Positions 1 to 15,300 of a DNA stretch of 64,000 bases are shown in pieces. Position numbers and translations under genes: made by a program. Location of the stretch: assembly GCA_037975125.1 (NCBI GenBank), contig CM075851.1, positions 123,347,063 through 123,411,062 on the forward strand. The letters are read 5' to 3'. Positions within the stretch are counted from its first letter, which is position 1; each line of letters begins with the position of its first letter. This DNA comes from Latrodectus hesperus (lineage: Eukaryota; Arthropoda; Arachnida; Araneae; Theridiidae). The notes under the pieces are model-generated. The model did no database searches, had not been told where the DNA came from, and worked only from the letters and a program-made list of their open reading frames with translations.

Positions 1-779
1 TGAATTTAAAGATGATTTAAAAATTTAAGGGTCTATATATCTGTGTTTTACTAGAAGTATTAAATGCTTTGTATATAATTTTATCAAAAAGATTTTTCTC
101 ATTTAATATCTCCTAAATTTTTTTAATTGTAGAAATTCATCAGGAAATAAGAAAAGATTTCTCATTTCATAATTTAACTTTTTTTTTCAACTCAGATTTT
201 TTTTCCAGAAATGTATACATTTTTTCTTCAACAATGATGTTTTTAACATTTTCAAATTGTGATATTTTCTTTATCTTTTTGTATATGCTTTTTTTCAAAA
301 ATTTAATTGAACAGTAAGAAATAGATTTCATTTTCTAGGATGTCAATTTAAAAGAAATTGTACCTTGTAGGAATCTTATTTTTTTCATGTAATGTCTGAT
401 TTGAAAAGTATGCAATAAAAATTATCAAACCAAAAAAAATTGAGATTTAAAAAAAATTGTTGTGCATTCTTTGCAATTTTTTCCTATATACATGTGTTGG
501 TAAGCAACAGACTGTAACTTAAGGTTAACTTATTTGGAATAGTTGCCTATCACTATACATCTCATAATTTTGAGCTAGGATCAGGTCACACCAAACTATG
601 CCAACTGAAGAGCTTTGGACAACACAAATTAAAAAATATACATTCCCAGCCCATAGAGCCTCAGAAATCCAGTGAAGGAGAATGTGTTCAAGTTCTCATT
701 TTCAGCCCATGGCAAACAATGTTTCTTCTATACGACAGGGCAGATTCACATATGGAGGATACCTTCATAAGTGTATGTG
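1..779. other. AT-rich non-coding sequence upstream of the first exon seen
   Basis: No exon with a convincing splice frame and no repeat boundary is visible in 1-540. From about 540 the composition becomes more mixed and probably belongs to the Tc1-like remnant that is recognisable from 780. If the host gene starts upstream, this is intron. Confidence 0.5.
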
Positions 780-1130
780 ATTATGATAGTCTCCTTCTAA
801 CTTTCAAATCTGGAGATGGATCTGTCATGATATGAGCAACTGCATCATGATTTTTTGCTGAATCAGTTGACCCTGAAAGGAAGGATCATTGGGAGAAGTT
901 TAGAAAAAGTTTAGCTGAGACCATGAATCCATTGCATAATATTAACTCGTTTTCTGCAGGAAATGAAGATATCTAAGATATAGTGCACCTATTTATGCAT
1001 CAAGACTTGTCCAATCATGATTTGATGAATATGAAAATGAAATTAAATATCTAGCATATCCCACATGGTCACCCTATTCAATATAATTGCATTGTTATGT
1101 TCTATTTTAACAATTTCAATATGGAATCGA
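780..1130 (+). pseudogene. Degenerate Tc1-like transposase fragment
   Basis: Translation with stops shows GDGSVMI*ATAS, then VDPERKDHWEKF, then HQDLSNHDL and PTWSPYSI. These line up in order with the GGGSVMVWGA, GRI.GEKY, HQDN and W.AQSPDLNPIE signatures of Tc1/mariner DDE transposases. Stops and frameshifts are many. No terminal repeats were found, so the limits are approximate. Confidence 0.55.
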
Positions 1131-1202
1131 TATCCTCTATCAGCATCTCTCCCAGAACTTTCACAATGTCCATACAAAGAATAATATAGTATTCCTCTAT
1201 AT

Positions 1203-2150
1203 CAGTGTTTCCCTACCTATTTTGTGCCATACCCCCTAATCCTTTCTAAAATTGCTATGCCCCCTATGTAACATGTACATAATTTTTAATATTAAAAAAT
1301 TGAATAAGAAACTTAAGAAACTTAAATTTAGGAAGAAATCATTAGGATATTGTTAACAAAACTCAATAAGTAAATTTTCAAATTATATAAGGAAAAACTA
1401 AGATTCAAATTCGTAATAATTTAAATAAAGATTTTTATATAATAATTTAATATTTTAATTTAATAAGATCCTCGCACTTGATGCTAGCTGCACGCAGATT
1501 TTAAGTTGAGTTCTAATTTGGTTATCTTCTGTCTCAAGTCTGTTTCAGCTTTTTATATCCAGACAATTTCTTTTTATTACAAGTAAATCTTTTACAGCAC
1601 TAAATCCCTATTCAGCTAAATTTAAAGATAGAAACAGTAGCGAATTTTCTTGCACATTTATTTGAATTTGCGTATTTGAGTTCTGTTTCCTCACGACCCC
1701 ATGCCATCGCTCCTTTCATATTAAATAAACTTTGCATTTCTGTGAGTTATTCTTGATACTACATATTTGATATATCGGAAAAAATCCACTAAAATTGGCT
1801 GCATCATCCATGTTGGAAAATAAATTTGTTTTAAATCAGAAAATCTTTTTCTTAAATCAGCCTATAGAATTTTCAGATCGACAATAACAAGTAAAGCTGT
1901 ATCATTTACTTCACATTTTTGGAGCCAATGAAACTGTTCAAAGTTTTTGTTATTAATATATATCTGACTTCACTCAATATGGGTAATGAAATCAAATCTT
2001 CACTTTTGCATCAACAATTTTATTTGTTCCTTGAAGCTGCTTATTTAATATATTTCATTTTGAAAAGATATCCGTTAAATAATAATTTAGCCGACATCTT
2101 TGAAAATCTAATTATTTAGTCGATACCTCTCTCTTTTTCTTGAATTAATT
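1203..2150 (-). pseudogene. hAT (ZBED/GTF2IRD2-like) transposase C-terminal remnant with terminal repeat
   Basis: On the minus strand, 1740-1640 reads MQSLFNMKGAMAWGREETELKY, closely like the C-terminal region of ZBED5/GTF2IRD2-type hAT transposases, and 1800 upward gives an IYFPTWMMQPILVDFF-like segment. After several stops comes the dimerisation end (KKLSGYKKLKQT, NLRAAS). The sequence at 1203, CAGTGTTTCCCTACC, resembles a hAT terminal inverted repeat, so the element ends there. The other end was not located. It is a fossil. Confidence 0.65.
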
Positions 2151-2354
2151 AATGATTACATTCTCTTACTAGAATGTTTTCGATAAACAAATTTTAACTT
2201 TTTCAAAGAAATATAATTCAACTTTTAAGCAATTAAGAAGTAATTTTCAAAATTGTTTGTTATAATAATTTTGAATATTCATTTGAGTGGAAATATTTTA
2301 GTTAAAAAATTTTATTAATAGCGTTATGTTAAAAAAGGTTTTCCTTTTATCTTG

Positions 2355-2461
2355 CACAAAAAAAAACGTATATCTAATTATTAGGCTGAGAAAAGAAAAT
2401 ATTAGATACATATTTTTCAGCCTAAAAAAAATATTAGGCTGAGAAAAATATGTATTTAATA
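2355..2461. repeat. Fold-back repeat (ATTAGGCTGAGAAAA arms)
   Basis: The arm at 2400-2426, ending TTTTTCAGCCTAA, is followed after a short A-rich loop by its inverted copy starting TTAGGCTGAGAAAAATATG at 2433. The arms are about 26 nt with a 2-nt bulge and a mismatch. A further direct copy of ATTAGGCTGAGAAAA lies at about 2380. It may be a short MITE end or slippage product. Confidence 0.5.
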
Positions 2462-3184
2462 AATTTGTCTTACTACAAAATTAATGGAAAAAAAGAAAAA
2501 AAACCATGAGCAATAATTTGTCTAATATTAAAATGAAAAAAATATGTACACCATACAAATAAAAATTTTTTGAATATTTATATTGTTATTCTCTAATTAT
2601 AATAGTAATTCATATATTAATGCATTCACTGGAAACTTCTTAAAACTAAATTCAACTTGTTCAAAGAAAAAAAAATTATTTTATTCTAAACAATAAGAAA
2701 CTAAATTTTCCAAAAAGTTATTATAAAATAATGCACCTAAAAATAATACTAATTTATTAATTGTGAAATTTTTATTGCATTAACTAAACTTGAACAGTAA
2801 ATCTGTGGAAAATCTAGAATATTTGACAGAAAATTAAGAAAAATGTGATACAAAAGCAATTTTCATAAGTAAGAAGTTGATTAAAAACAATTTTCTCACT
2901 GTCTTGTGGACAAAAATATGAGCCACTAAGGTAGATGAGGCATTATTTCAGTATCTTTGCACATCTACAATTTATATCCATAAAACTATTGTAACTTGAT
3001 TTTTAAAAAGTTAAGATTTTATAAAAAGTATTTTAGATATTTTTTGTCAAAATTCGTAATATTTGGTTTTGGATTAAACTAAATGCTTTGTTCTCATAGT
3101 TGCTAAAAATTATTAGCTTATGTATATTTTAAATCTTCTACTATTTTGAATGGGAATAAAAGTACTCTTAATTTTAATTTTTAG

Positions 3185-3314
3185 AGTTGATGAAAATGAA
3201 AACATTTCTTACCAACATTCTTCAGATTTTTTGACATTACGTCTTAGTAGTGATGATGTATGTTTTGTAGATACACCTGAAAAATATTTCCATGCTGTGG
3301 AAGATATATTTGAA
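3185..3314 (+). CDS. EXD3: mut-7-like exon a (start of exonuclease domain)
   Basis: Acceptor is a TTTTAATTTTTAG tract ending at 3184; an AG two bases later is an alternative. The donor is GAA/GTAAAA at 3314/3315. The reading frame gives about 43 residues ending CFVDTPEKYFHAVEDIFE. This resembles the beta strand and helix that open the exonuclease fold just before the exo I motif. The preceding exon was not found in 1-3184 and is presumably outside the window. Confidence 0.75.
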
Positions 3315-6300
3315 GTAAAATCTTTTTCTCTTACTTTGAAATTTTAAGAAAACATTGTTCAAACAAAAAGTGTTTTGTATATCTCAAAATAAATAATGCA
3401 ATTTAAATTTTCATGTTGATAATTTTTATCCTTAAAGAAATGTTAACATTACATAATATTCAAAGTTTTTGTTTGTTAAGATTGTATACACTCACAATGT
3501 AATCTGATTATGAAATTCAATACAATTATCTCAATATTTAGAGTTTGTTTTATGTTAAAAATCTTCAAATATTTATTAAAATATTTTCAATTTATTGAAA
3601 GAATTTCCTGCAATGTATTTCATTTATAAATATATTGTGAGAAAATGATGCACAAATTTTGTTTTTATTATTTATTAATTTTTGGAAAGAGATTAAGGAG
3701 AACTGAATGAAGAAATAAAGTATGTTTCTGTAAAATAAAGTGATTTTGTAGTGAAGAGTTAATTAAAGTCTCAAAGTTTTCTTATTAAAAATAAGGTTTC
3801 CAAATCAAATATTACATTTAAAATATTTTATTATAAGTGTAATGTTGCCATGTAAGTTGCGCCTAACTCGTTCCATCTGCTTACGCGTGGACATTTCTTA
3901 TATTAAATGAAAGTATGGTATAAATCTAAATATAAAATTCAGTTCAATTATTAGGTATACTTTTTCCATATTTTCATTTATGTTCACTTATGTCATTTAA
4001 ATAAAAAATAGTTCAATTATTACATGTTAGACTTCTTTATAGAAAAGAATCCATTTAATAAGTAAAACTATTTCATGATAAAATTTCCCCAATAAAAGAA
4101 AAATTTCAAATATTCAATTATTTGCTTTTCAACTTTTCAGAGCGTAGAAAATATATTCTTTTGGACTTCTCAATGGAAAAATGTGTTTGGAATTTTTAAA
4201 AGCAGTATGGAAAAAATGATTTGTTTTTATTCTCATGTCATAAGTGCATAATTTATATAAATTACAAGTAAAGTATATTCATATCTTTACTTGGAATTTG
4301 TTTTACCTTTACATAATAATTAGTACATTTATTTTCGTATCAAGATTTATACATTAAGATTGTTTCACGATATTGTCACAAAAGACAATAATATTTTGTA
4401 CGATACTGAATGCTTTTACACAAAAATTGTATTATTATCAAATGAAAAAAAAATTTTTTGTTGTTCAAATTTCATGTAGACTGAAAAATAAATTTTTTAA
4501 CCTCTTATTAAGAATTTAGATGAATAAAAAGAAAATATAGTCATCTTAATTTTACTTTCAAAAGTATGTAACTTATTTTTGATATTTCAGTAATAAAAAT
4601 ATTTACAATAGGGCAAACTACTATGTTTTAATCAGTATCAGTAAAATTTTTCTATTTTTGCAAAAATTATTGATGGTATTTTAAATATTTAAATAGGGGA
4701 ATATTAAAATTGTATGTGATAATATTTTATTTATAACTGCATTTGTTATATTTTGTGATACATTAGAACATTTGTAATTCTTATTTGAAGAATTAGAAAA
4801 CTTTTCTGAATCCTTTTTTAAAAAAGCTTCATAAGTTTTAAACAAAATTTAAGGGTATACAATGAAGATAACTCGACATTGATTACATAAAAATTTTTTA
4901 TGATAACTTATGCTAAAAATTATAATGTAAAACAGTAATATAAATATTTTAAATTGATAAATTTGATTTTCTACAGCACTGTTCAGAAAATTCCTCTTTG
5001 TATCATTATGCATTTGTGCACAAAACATATAAGAAAAAATTCTTCAAATATCATGTAATTTTTTTGTATTTGTCAAAAAATTATTAGAATTTATTTTCAA
5101 CTGTTGTATTAATATTAAAAAAATTTTATAAAATGATTTTCATTTTCTTACATTATCAAGCTATTTATTTTTTATTAAAATTATTGTGAATGAAGACTTG
5201 ATATACAAAACAGTAAAGGAACTGGAAAAATATTTATCAAATTAGAAAATGACAAGCTCAAGTTTAAATTGTAAAGCATGTTTGTTTTTACTGAAGAAGT
5301 TAATTCCATATAGTTTTTGGTGATTTATAAATCAGTTTTGTTCTTTTAATATAAAATAACAAAATTGTTTTTAATCTTGGATTTTAGCCGCCTTTATAAT
5401 AAATGAATATTTCACTGGTAAAATTCAACAATAGCAGCAAACATCATATAATGTCAATATTTTCTATATTAAAAGGATTTTGTAAAACTAGATCTATGAT
5501 GATAGTGATTTTGAATTAATTATCACAGCTATGAATAATTTGAATTTTATTCTATTGATTCAAATAACCTTTTAATTTTAAAATTGTGAAGTTTGACCTT
5601 AATATGATTTGCTAATTTTAAAAATGTATTAGCTTTTTGTCAAAACTGATGAATCCCATCTTGAAATATATCATCACTTACATGGGGATAAAATTAGATT
5701 AGTCAAAGTGATTGTTATGTTGATATTTGAGATTGAAATTTTGTTTTATTTAAATGCTTAAATAAAAAATTTTATTATTGTCATTTATGATTACTGTATT
5801 TTTTGCTTTAGTTGAAGTATATCTCTATATTTTTAGAAGGAAATCATTGAATCTATTTTTATTTTTTGTCAGTGAAATCTTAAACTTAAATTATTTAGCT
5901 GGCATCATTACTATGTTAAATATGTTTTAAATAATATTTATAGGAAGTTTTGTTAATATAGGTTAAAATTATTCAAATATTTATGGTAATTCAAAAGGAA
6001 TTCATAATATTTAGAAGCAGAAATTCTGATGACAAATATTGCATTATTAATTCTTGCAATAAATTGAGAGATGTCTGAAAAAAATTGAAAAATAAATTAT
6101 GTATATTTTTTACTTTATGAACAGAATTATGATACTGTTGGGATTGATGCAGAATGGAAGCCTGATTTAGGTGTGACACAAGTTTCATGCAAGTAAATAT
6201 CTTTGGAACATTTCATTTAGTCTGTGTCATACAGTAATTTAAAAGTGATCATGACATTTTTAGTTATTATATCCTGTTAATATTGGCAAGTATATTTTAT

Positions 6301-9300
6301 CATTTAAGTTTATAAATATTATGCATTACTAAGAATTTTTATAAAATAATGTTTGCAAATTTAAATGATTGTATCCTTTTGCTAAAAAATCTGTTTTGTA
6401 TAAAAATGATAGGACAAATAAATGCTTTCAAAAAGAAATTATGAGACATTATTTCTCTTTATAATGAATGACTGATAAAAAATGAATTTCAAGCCTTTAC
6501 ATTTTTGTTCTTAACTTTATATTTCATAGATTCTTTTAATTCCAATAATATCTTTCTATCTTCATTATGATAATGATTGTTTTTAATAATATAAATTGTT
6601 ATAAATATTCTTAAACAATTGAAACTTGAAGGTCAAATTTGGCCAGAAATTAATATATATTAAGCTGAAATTTTTTTCTTTAATGTAATAGAACATCTCA
6701 TTTGTAAATTGTTATTGTAATTTAGCATTTCATGAAATGCTAGATTTTATCACACTTTTAATCTGCTCATTAGTTTTTTTTTCTTTGTGAGTGCATTCCT
6801 TTATGTAAATTCTTGTTTTGACTGACCACTTGGATTTAAAATAAAAATCATAATGTATCGAATCAAATACTGAATAAAAATAAATTACTGCATTTGATGA
6901 TTATATCCTTATAAAATAATATATTTGAACAATTTTAAATAAATTAAAAAGTATTCTGACTAGATTAATGAATAAAATTAATGTAATTAACCATATTTCT
7001 TTTCTTTTTATTTATTAGCACATACAATTTAAAATATTTAATATTAAACATTTTTCAAACAAAAATTAGAACTTTATTGAAACAGTTTTTCATTTCTATC
7101 AAAAATTTAACAAAAATTATTGATAATCATAATGATTATTCAGTGCTTAATGGAGGGGAAAATAAGATTAGCTGTAGCTTTTTTGATAAGAGTTCATATG
7201 GAGCCAAATTTCATCACTGTTATCTGCTGTTTACTGTACAAAAGCTTTCTTAAAAATATAATTTTTATATTTCATTATATGGAGTTAAAGCTCTTCAACT
7301 TATAGCTTTTACTGTTCTACATGGGAATGTATTTCAATTTCTCATTACAATAAAATTGTCATCACCAAAATAGAAAAATCATATTGTGTGAAAGAACTTA
7401 AATGTTTTAAAAACTCTCTTATTAGTTCTAAAATAACTAACTGGTTTCAATATTGGTGAATCAGCCAAAAGTTAACTATTATCAATGCATGTGTTAAATT
7501 ATAATTGCTTCCTCAAAATTGTTAATTGCATAAATGAATTAATTCATATATTGGTTATCATAAAAATAACTCTTGAAAAATACCTGATTTCAAATCTTTT
7601 AGCTGAGATTATTGTAGACTTAAAAAAATTAAATTAAAAATTTTAACTTCTAACAATATTTTAATGTTAAATAAAATTGTAAACTATTTTAGGATAAAAC
7701 AATTAAAATGTGTATGTATTAAAAAATTTAAAACACATTTTTTATTGTTAAGGGCATTGTAAGGTTACCAGAGAGTAGAATTTCATCATTTAAAAGTGGG
7801 CATATTATTCAACTCAAAAAAATACAATTTAGAATAATTTCCTTTGTTAATATTTATGTCTTCATAGTCGATTTATTTCTCTAAATAAAATTCAATGACT
7901 TTTTTCATTAAGTGAAATGAATTATGCAGGATACATTTTTTGTATTAAATAATGTGTTTAATCAATTGTTAATTTTTATTTTATTTTTATAATTTTTCAA
8001 TTACTAATTATTTCTAAGATATTCCTCTAAATTTGTTCTGATGTCTGCATTTTTAATGAATTATTTTTAAGTTACTGAAAACAGAAGTAAAATGTTTTAA
8101 TTGCCTTCTATATATGCGAAATCCTACTGTTTAATGCGTAAAAACTGCACTTAACAAATGATACAATGATAGTTAATCGATAGAAATATTTTTTATAACC
8201 TTTCAGATAAAAGATATTTACTGTGATATCTGCAATGTATTATGAATATTTTCCAATAAAATTGTCAAACTAATTATATTATCAAAATTTTAAGCATATA
8301 TACATTTTTAATTTTCTTCTTGATCATTCTTTTAAAAAATAACGTTTTGAAAGTTACATATTTTTCAGATAATTTTTTTGCCGAGCTGGCAGCTGAATGG
8401 TTAGCGCTCTTGCCTTCGGTTCAACAGTTCGTGGGTTCAAATCCCACCTTGGGCATGGATGTTTGTAGTGGTTCGGAATCCACTTTAAACCGTAGGTCTC
8501 GGTCTAATTATCCCTCGTGTGCAAAAAAATGACCGTTGAGCGACAAACAAACCAAACCAAACCAGATAATTTTTTTGGGGAAATTGATAAATTGTTATAA
8601 AAACAAATATAAAAAATCTGATTTACATTATACATGTTACTTTCATTTTTTTAGTCTTGTTTTATAAGATTATAAACTTTTATTTGTGTTATTTGTTTAT
8701 ATATATATATATATATATATATGCATGTCTTTGAGAGGTAATTTCAATTTAATCAATTTATTAATGAGAATAAATATTTAATATATATATTATTTACAAG
8801 TTTCATATTAGCAAATATGTTAATAACATTGGCAGATTCTGCCACAGACTTCAAGTGTGCTGAAAAAAATAAAATAAGATAAAAAACAAAACATAATCAG
8901 AAGAAAGAGAATGGCGGCTGTTTTTAGCACACATCGGCAATTCTGATCTTTGCTTAAATCATTACAACTTCTTTCTTCTCTGGAAGTACTTTTACGTGAG
9001 TAAAAGTCTCAAACAAATGATTAATTTCAAAAACGTTATAACCTTAATTACATAATTATAGCATAACATGAAAATATGTTTGCTTGTTTTATTTTTGGCA
9101 TAATACTTTAAAAACAGAATTTGGAATTTAATAGGATACAAAAAAAAGAGTAAAAACAAATAGTTAAAAAATTATAACTGAAAAATTTTCTAGTTAAAAA
9201 TTCTATTAAGAACATCAGTGTTCTTAATAAAAAATCATTTTTAATGGATTAGTTCAAAATTGAAGGGCTGTAATGCTAATGCTCAATGCATTAACCTTGG

Positions 9301-12300
9301 GTTTGAACTAGCATTATAATTTAACCATACTAATAGATTATGATCAGTCTCAATTCTAAATTTTTGATTATGTAAGTAGCATTATTTCTTTTCCACTGCT
9401 CTGAGTATTTCAGCACTTTCATTCTCTGCAGTACAGTATTTTTTTCCTGTTCCTGTAAATTTCTTATTAAGATACAAAATAAGATGCTTGTTTCCTTTTT
9501 CATCCAATTGAGAAAATACTAAATCGATTCCTTCATTTGATTCATCAGCTTGGTAATGGTTTATTTCTCAGTTTATTTTTCAGTTCTTTATAAGCAATTT
9601 TATGCTTCTCAAACTCCATAACCTTTTCTTTTTATTTATCTGTAAAGGAAACTGCAATAATTCACTAAATTGGAATGTATCTTTGACAAAAACTTGACAA
9701 ACTTAGATTTAGAACGAAAGCCTGAATTTCTTATTTGTTTGCAGAACCATAAAATTTTTTAGCTTCAATTTTTATTCTGATTCTTTTTAATTCTTTTACC
9801 TTGGCCAACCATGTAACTTTGATATTTCGCATATTTCTGAGCAAAAAAATGAAACTGAAAGATAAGTTTTCCCCTGCTAGCTGTAGCTCCTTCAGTTTGT
9901 AAATAGTAAAAATGGTTAATTTAAGCAGCATTATAAGTTTCAGAACTCTTGAGTGTTCTAATCAAGAATGAAACATAGATTACTCGTTTGATTATTGTGC
10001 TGTGAAACATAAGAAATGTTGAATAAAAATATGTTACTTCTTTTATTTGGCTTTATGTGCTCATTTTTGCATTTTTTAAAAATTGAGAACAGAAGAGATT
10101 ATGAATTTGAACCATGGCTCTTAATAGATTTTTTATCTCAGTGAATACCAATCTCAAAGATAAAGTAAAATAAAATGTTATAAAATTTTTCTTATTCTAG
10201 GAAACAGATATGGTCTTAAGTAGCTTTATTCAAAACTATTGAATTAGTTAAGTTTTTTGTATATTTGCTTGCGCAAGTAAAAAGATATTATCAAAATTAC
10301 TGGATAAAGATTTTGGCATTTTAATTTTGCTCAGTATTATTTTTTGTATGCTTATATTTCCCAATTAATTCAAGGTATATTAGTAAAAATAATTTCATTC
10401 TAAAAAATTATTTCTGTTTATTACTCTATTTAGAAAAATTCAAATATGTTCTTATTTTGCATATGTGTCTTTAAAGAAAGTATTTTTATTTTTTCCTTCT
10501 ATTAGTATGCTTTTGCTTTTTTCAACACCATTAAGAAATGTTTAAAGAAAATGGGATTGAAATTTTATTTTACACTTAGAACTTTGTATTTCCCATAAAA
10601 TGTTCTATTTCCTACTTCCATTTGTCAGATTATATATCTAATTCAACCTGTATAATATGTTTTATCTCTAGATTATCGTTACTACAAATTGCAGTTTGGG
10701 ATGTAGTTTATCTCTTCGATATCAAAACATTGAAAGAAATTCTTAAGCCTATTGATTGGGAGTACTTATTTGAAAAAATATTTTATACTGAGGAAATTCT
10801 TAAGCTGGGTATGCATTTCTTTTCCTTTGTCCAGTTGTTATAGCTAAATATTTTATATATTTTTGAAGAATTCTTTAATTTGTAAATTATTTTCTTAATA
10901 GATTGTAGATTCAAAGTATTTTGCTTAGTTATTATACTTTTTATTTTAACATATAAATCCAAATTTTACAAAAATGTATCAACATTGATTTGTATATTCT
11001 TTCATGCTTATACTTTATACTTATTATTGATGTGTGATTGCTTCTTTTAAAATAAGATAATATTTAAAAACATTGTTTAATTGACTGCATTCAAAAATAC
11101 TTTTTTTATAACAACAGGACAACAAGATAAATTTTTAATTGCTGTTAATGGATGCATTAACAGTAGGATTTTTTTATTTCTCTTGTAGTTAATATTTTAC
11201 CTGTACAGCATTTATTTGAATTTAATAATTTATTTATATAAAATGTTTCTAAAAAGCTTCATGAAATATAAATTAATAAAAAAAGCATATTTGGGTTAAA
11301 AGACTTATAACTACAGTCATGAACATAGTTATCATAGCTTACTAATTTTTTTATGTTTAATTATTTTAAACTTTTATGTCAAGTAAATTATTTTATAAAA
11401 TATATTTATTCTATAAAATAAATTTATTTTAAGTTAACTATTATTTTTAGGTAAAAAAGTTACATAGCAAAATAACTTATGTATGGTGTGAGTATTTTAT
11501 AGCATAATCCCCATATTATGATCATCTGCATGACTAGTTACCCAAAATGCAATATCCTTGAAGAAAGCATCCAAATGTTCAATTTCATGTTCATGTTCAA
11601 TTTACATCTTACTGTAAGATATGCAAATCATTAATATTATGTCAAATAAGCATATCATGGGTGACTGTAATATCACATGTGTAAATACTATGTAAATGGA
11701 TAAGAGTTTACTGATTTAAAATAGGTAATTGTTTTTCCTTACTGTTTTGCATTAAGCTGTTTATCTATGCCTTGTAGAAGAGTTTATCTATGCCTTGTAG
11801 ATTGTGCTGGAAAACTATAGCTGATTCTGATTGGCTTAAAATATTTCAGTGCATAAGGGGGAGGGATATCTGTAATAGCTGGATACAGGTGAGAAATTTG
11901 GATTGATCATTGATTGCACCTACCTTGTTGCACTATTATACGTGATGACAGCTATATTGTGTGCACGGCTGTAATGGATTGCTCTGTCATATCATGAGCT
12001 ATAGCACAACTGATTTAGTCATATGCATCATTTGGTATTTACTGTACCATTCAGCATTTTTACAGCTGTGAGGAATGTCTATAAGTCATCCATTGCTTTG
12101 TTTATCTTTGACTCAACCACAATTGCTTGTGCTGCCAATTGTATGGTGAACAGAGAATGTGGATATTGGAATGGAATGACATTATCTTTATAAATTAATC
12201 ATACTGCTGCCTGCAGCAATATGATTTTAAGGGATATGTGATCAGACCCAAGTCAAAAGATATGGTGAGAGATAGCTGAATTGTTGTGTTATATGTCATC

Positions 12301-15300
12301 ACGCTGTCCTGCAACTGTTATCATGGTATGATGTATTACTGGATTTAACTTCTTCGTTCTTCAAGTATGCATTGCTAGTATACTGGACAACCAGTATTAC
12401 TTTTCTAAGTTATTGGAATCCATGGTCTTCCTATAGCTTTAGGGCTTGCCATTAGCCATATTCCAACAGGATAATGTGCAACCACTTGTGGCATGCATTA
12501 TTCAAGAGATCTTTATTTATCAGATTGAATTGCTCTCATGGTCTCTTGTCTTTTGATATTTCACGAATCAAAAACATGGTCCATGCTTCCACTACTGGCT
12601 TAGGATACAACTAGCCAGTGGTGCTGGTGTATCTCAAGCCATTTTGAGCATGCAGTACCTCAAGAATACATTCAAAGTCTAATTTTATGTCTAGGCATGT
12701 GATATCAGTTATAGTTAACAATGTTGGTTATACAAACTACTGATTTTGTTATCATCCACTCTTCAAAAGCAATTGTAATTTTAATTATTTGTTCTATGTG
12801 TAAGATATTATCTACCAAGTAATTTTGCTGCTTTGGTCTTTCTTGATGTTCCATTTTGAATGGCCAGCACTGTATGTAATGTTCAGAATAGTTTTTTCTT
12901 GTTTTCAAGATGTCACTTAACAATAAAGCATAGGCTCACAGCACTTGGTAAAAGAAAAGCAAAATATTATATAACTTTAAAAGAAAACCAAGATCTCTGT
13001 TAATGTGGGCTATGTTTTTTCATGTAAATCACATTTGTAAATGCAGAAATTTTGGATTGTCCAACCATTGTTAAAAATATGAGATGGATATTGCACTTTT
13101 GTGATGTGGATCTAGAAAGTTTTCTAGGTTTCTTTCTTTGCAATATTTGATTATGGCTCATTATCTATAAATTTCTTTTGAAAGGTAATATGTGATGTAC
13201 ATTGAAAAACCATATAACAACTGACAGTCAGTTATTAAATTATCCATTATAGTGTTTTAAAAAATAGCTATTTAATGCTCATTGTGTCCTTATGACAATG
13301 TGTTCAGACTTTTCTTTTGAGAAAGAGGCTTGAGTTTAATTTTAGCCATTAAACAATATGAATTGGATGTTAGATATTTATATTACATATTTATATTAGA
13401 TGCTCGTGGGTAGTATTTAAAGATTCATTATTTTCTATTGAAAAGTATATTTAAAATCATATGATAAATTTTGCATTTGACCAAAGTGTGACAAGAAAAG
13501 AAAAAAAAAGAAAATATATGTATGCTATTTTATTTCTTCAAATAGGTTAAAATTCTTAGGTTGCTGCAATTCAACAAATGATTTAAAATATTGCTGAATT
13601 TTAAAATTTTATGTATTCACAGGTATAGGGATCGTAGGAAATCTTGATATCTTATTGAAGTGATGGTTAATGATAATCTCTAACATAATGCTTTTAAAAA
13701 ACATTTTAACATACTTTTGTATATTAGGAAGTTTGATATCTCAGTGATTTAGATGGTACTTGTAAGCCAATTTTTAATTTCAATTGCTAATGTTTTTTTT
13801 AATTATATTAGTTTTAGCTTTTTATAATATTTTAATTTAGTTTTTAAATCTAGAATAGATATCTATAACTTAATATGCTTTAAAAAATTTCATACATTTA
13901 TCTCCTGTTTTGACTTGGATGTTTATAGTTATTTAGATTAAACTTAAGTTTTACTTTAATTAGCCCTTGTACAAAAAAGTGACTGTAGTTCGAGCAACCA
14001 AAATATTAAATCAAATTCCTGATTTGCTTGGGAGATAGGTTTCTTTGTAAGCTGTGTTAGTTGAAATTTTAGATTTTTACTGTTGAAACTATAGTTACAT
14101 AAACATCTAATAACTTTTATTTTCAGAGACTTAATATTTTTTTCCTGTTTATATGATGTTATTTTGATTGGCAAACCTAAATAATGAAATCTGTAACTGA
14201 CAAATGTGCTTAGTATTTGGATAAATTTTTATGCTCCAACGCATTAAGATTTATTAATAATTAACTGAAATAGAAAAATAGAACAGCTTGTTCAACATTC
14301 AAGTTATTTTGACAAAAATGATTATCCAGTTTTCACTCTTATTCAAATCCTTCATGGATAACTTTTGTAGTGAATTGAACTCCTTCATTAAGATTATTTT
14401 CATGATTATTTCATTCACTATGTAAATTAAATTATTTGGATCTAGTTTTTTACCACCATTAGTCTCGTTTTTACCATCTACAATGTCTGTTTCAGTAAAA
14501 TCCTCTAAACCTACTTCCAATTGTGCCATATATATGTGAGAATATTTAGGTACCAATGATAATCTAAAATTATTTACTATATTGGGCCATAATTGTTTTC
14601 CAACAGGAATTGTGCTTCATTTGCTTAATCTCAATAAATGATACTCTAATATAAATAATACAATTGAAGATTGTAAATTTTTTCCCATTCCCAATAATTG
14701 GGAGACATTATTTTCCATTTGTTTTTAAAAATGCTTTAACGCTCACTTGTTGTAAAGTGCTTTAAAAGATGAACTAATAATTTCAAATTTGTTGCAAAAA
14801 TAAAATTGCTGTAAAATATTTCTCTGCTTTATAACTTCTAGATAATTTGTGAGCTTTTGTCAAATAGATTCTTCCTAGTATTTTTCAAAATAAATCAAAT
14901 GCACCATCGTTGAGTACCTTGTCAAAAGTATAGTAATCAAAAGTTATAGTTTCAAAAGAATATTTGCATTATATATGAACCAGCAATTCTTATTCATCTT
15001 TCAATTTTAGATCATATAAAGAATATATTTTAAACCAACCCTGTCTTGCAGGAAAAAACTTCTCTTCAGTTGAAAACGTAGATAACTGATACTTATAATT
15101 CTTTCATAAATCTTGAAAGCACTATTTGTAATTATTGCATTAGTATCAAATGGAATTTGCTTTTGAGAACTGTCTTTTTGATATGCCCTGTTGATAGTTT
15201 TACCATATTTTCTATAGTATCTTTTACATATGAGATTTTGCTATTTCTTTCAATTCAAGGCTTCATTTTTCCTCATGTTCTTATTGAAACCTTATTTGTT

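Noticed and set aside
8381..8456. Possible functional tRNA gene
   Set aside because: A and B boxes are present, but the sequence is part of a SINE with an unrelated body, an AAACC tail and target duplications; the full cloverleaf was not convincing.
8320..8532. 70-codon ORF over the SINE
   Set aside because: Overlaps tRNA-like promoter boxes and the SINE body; not coding.
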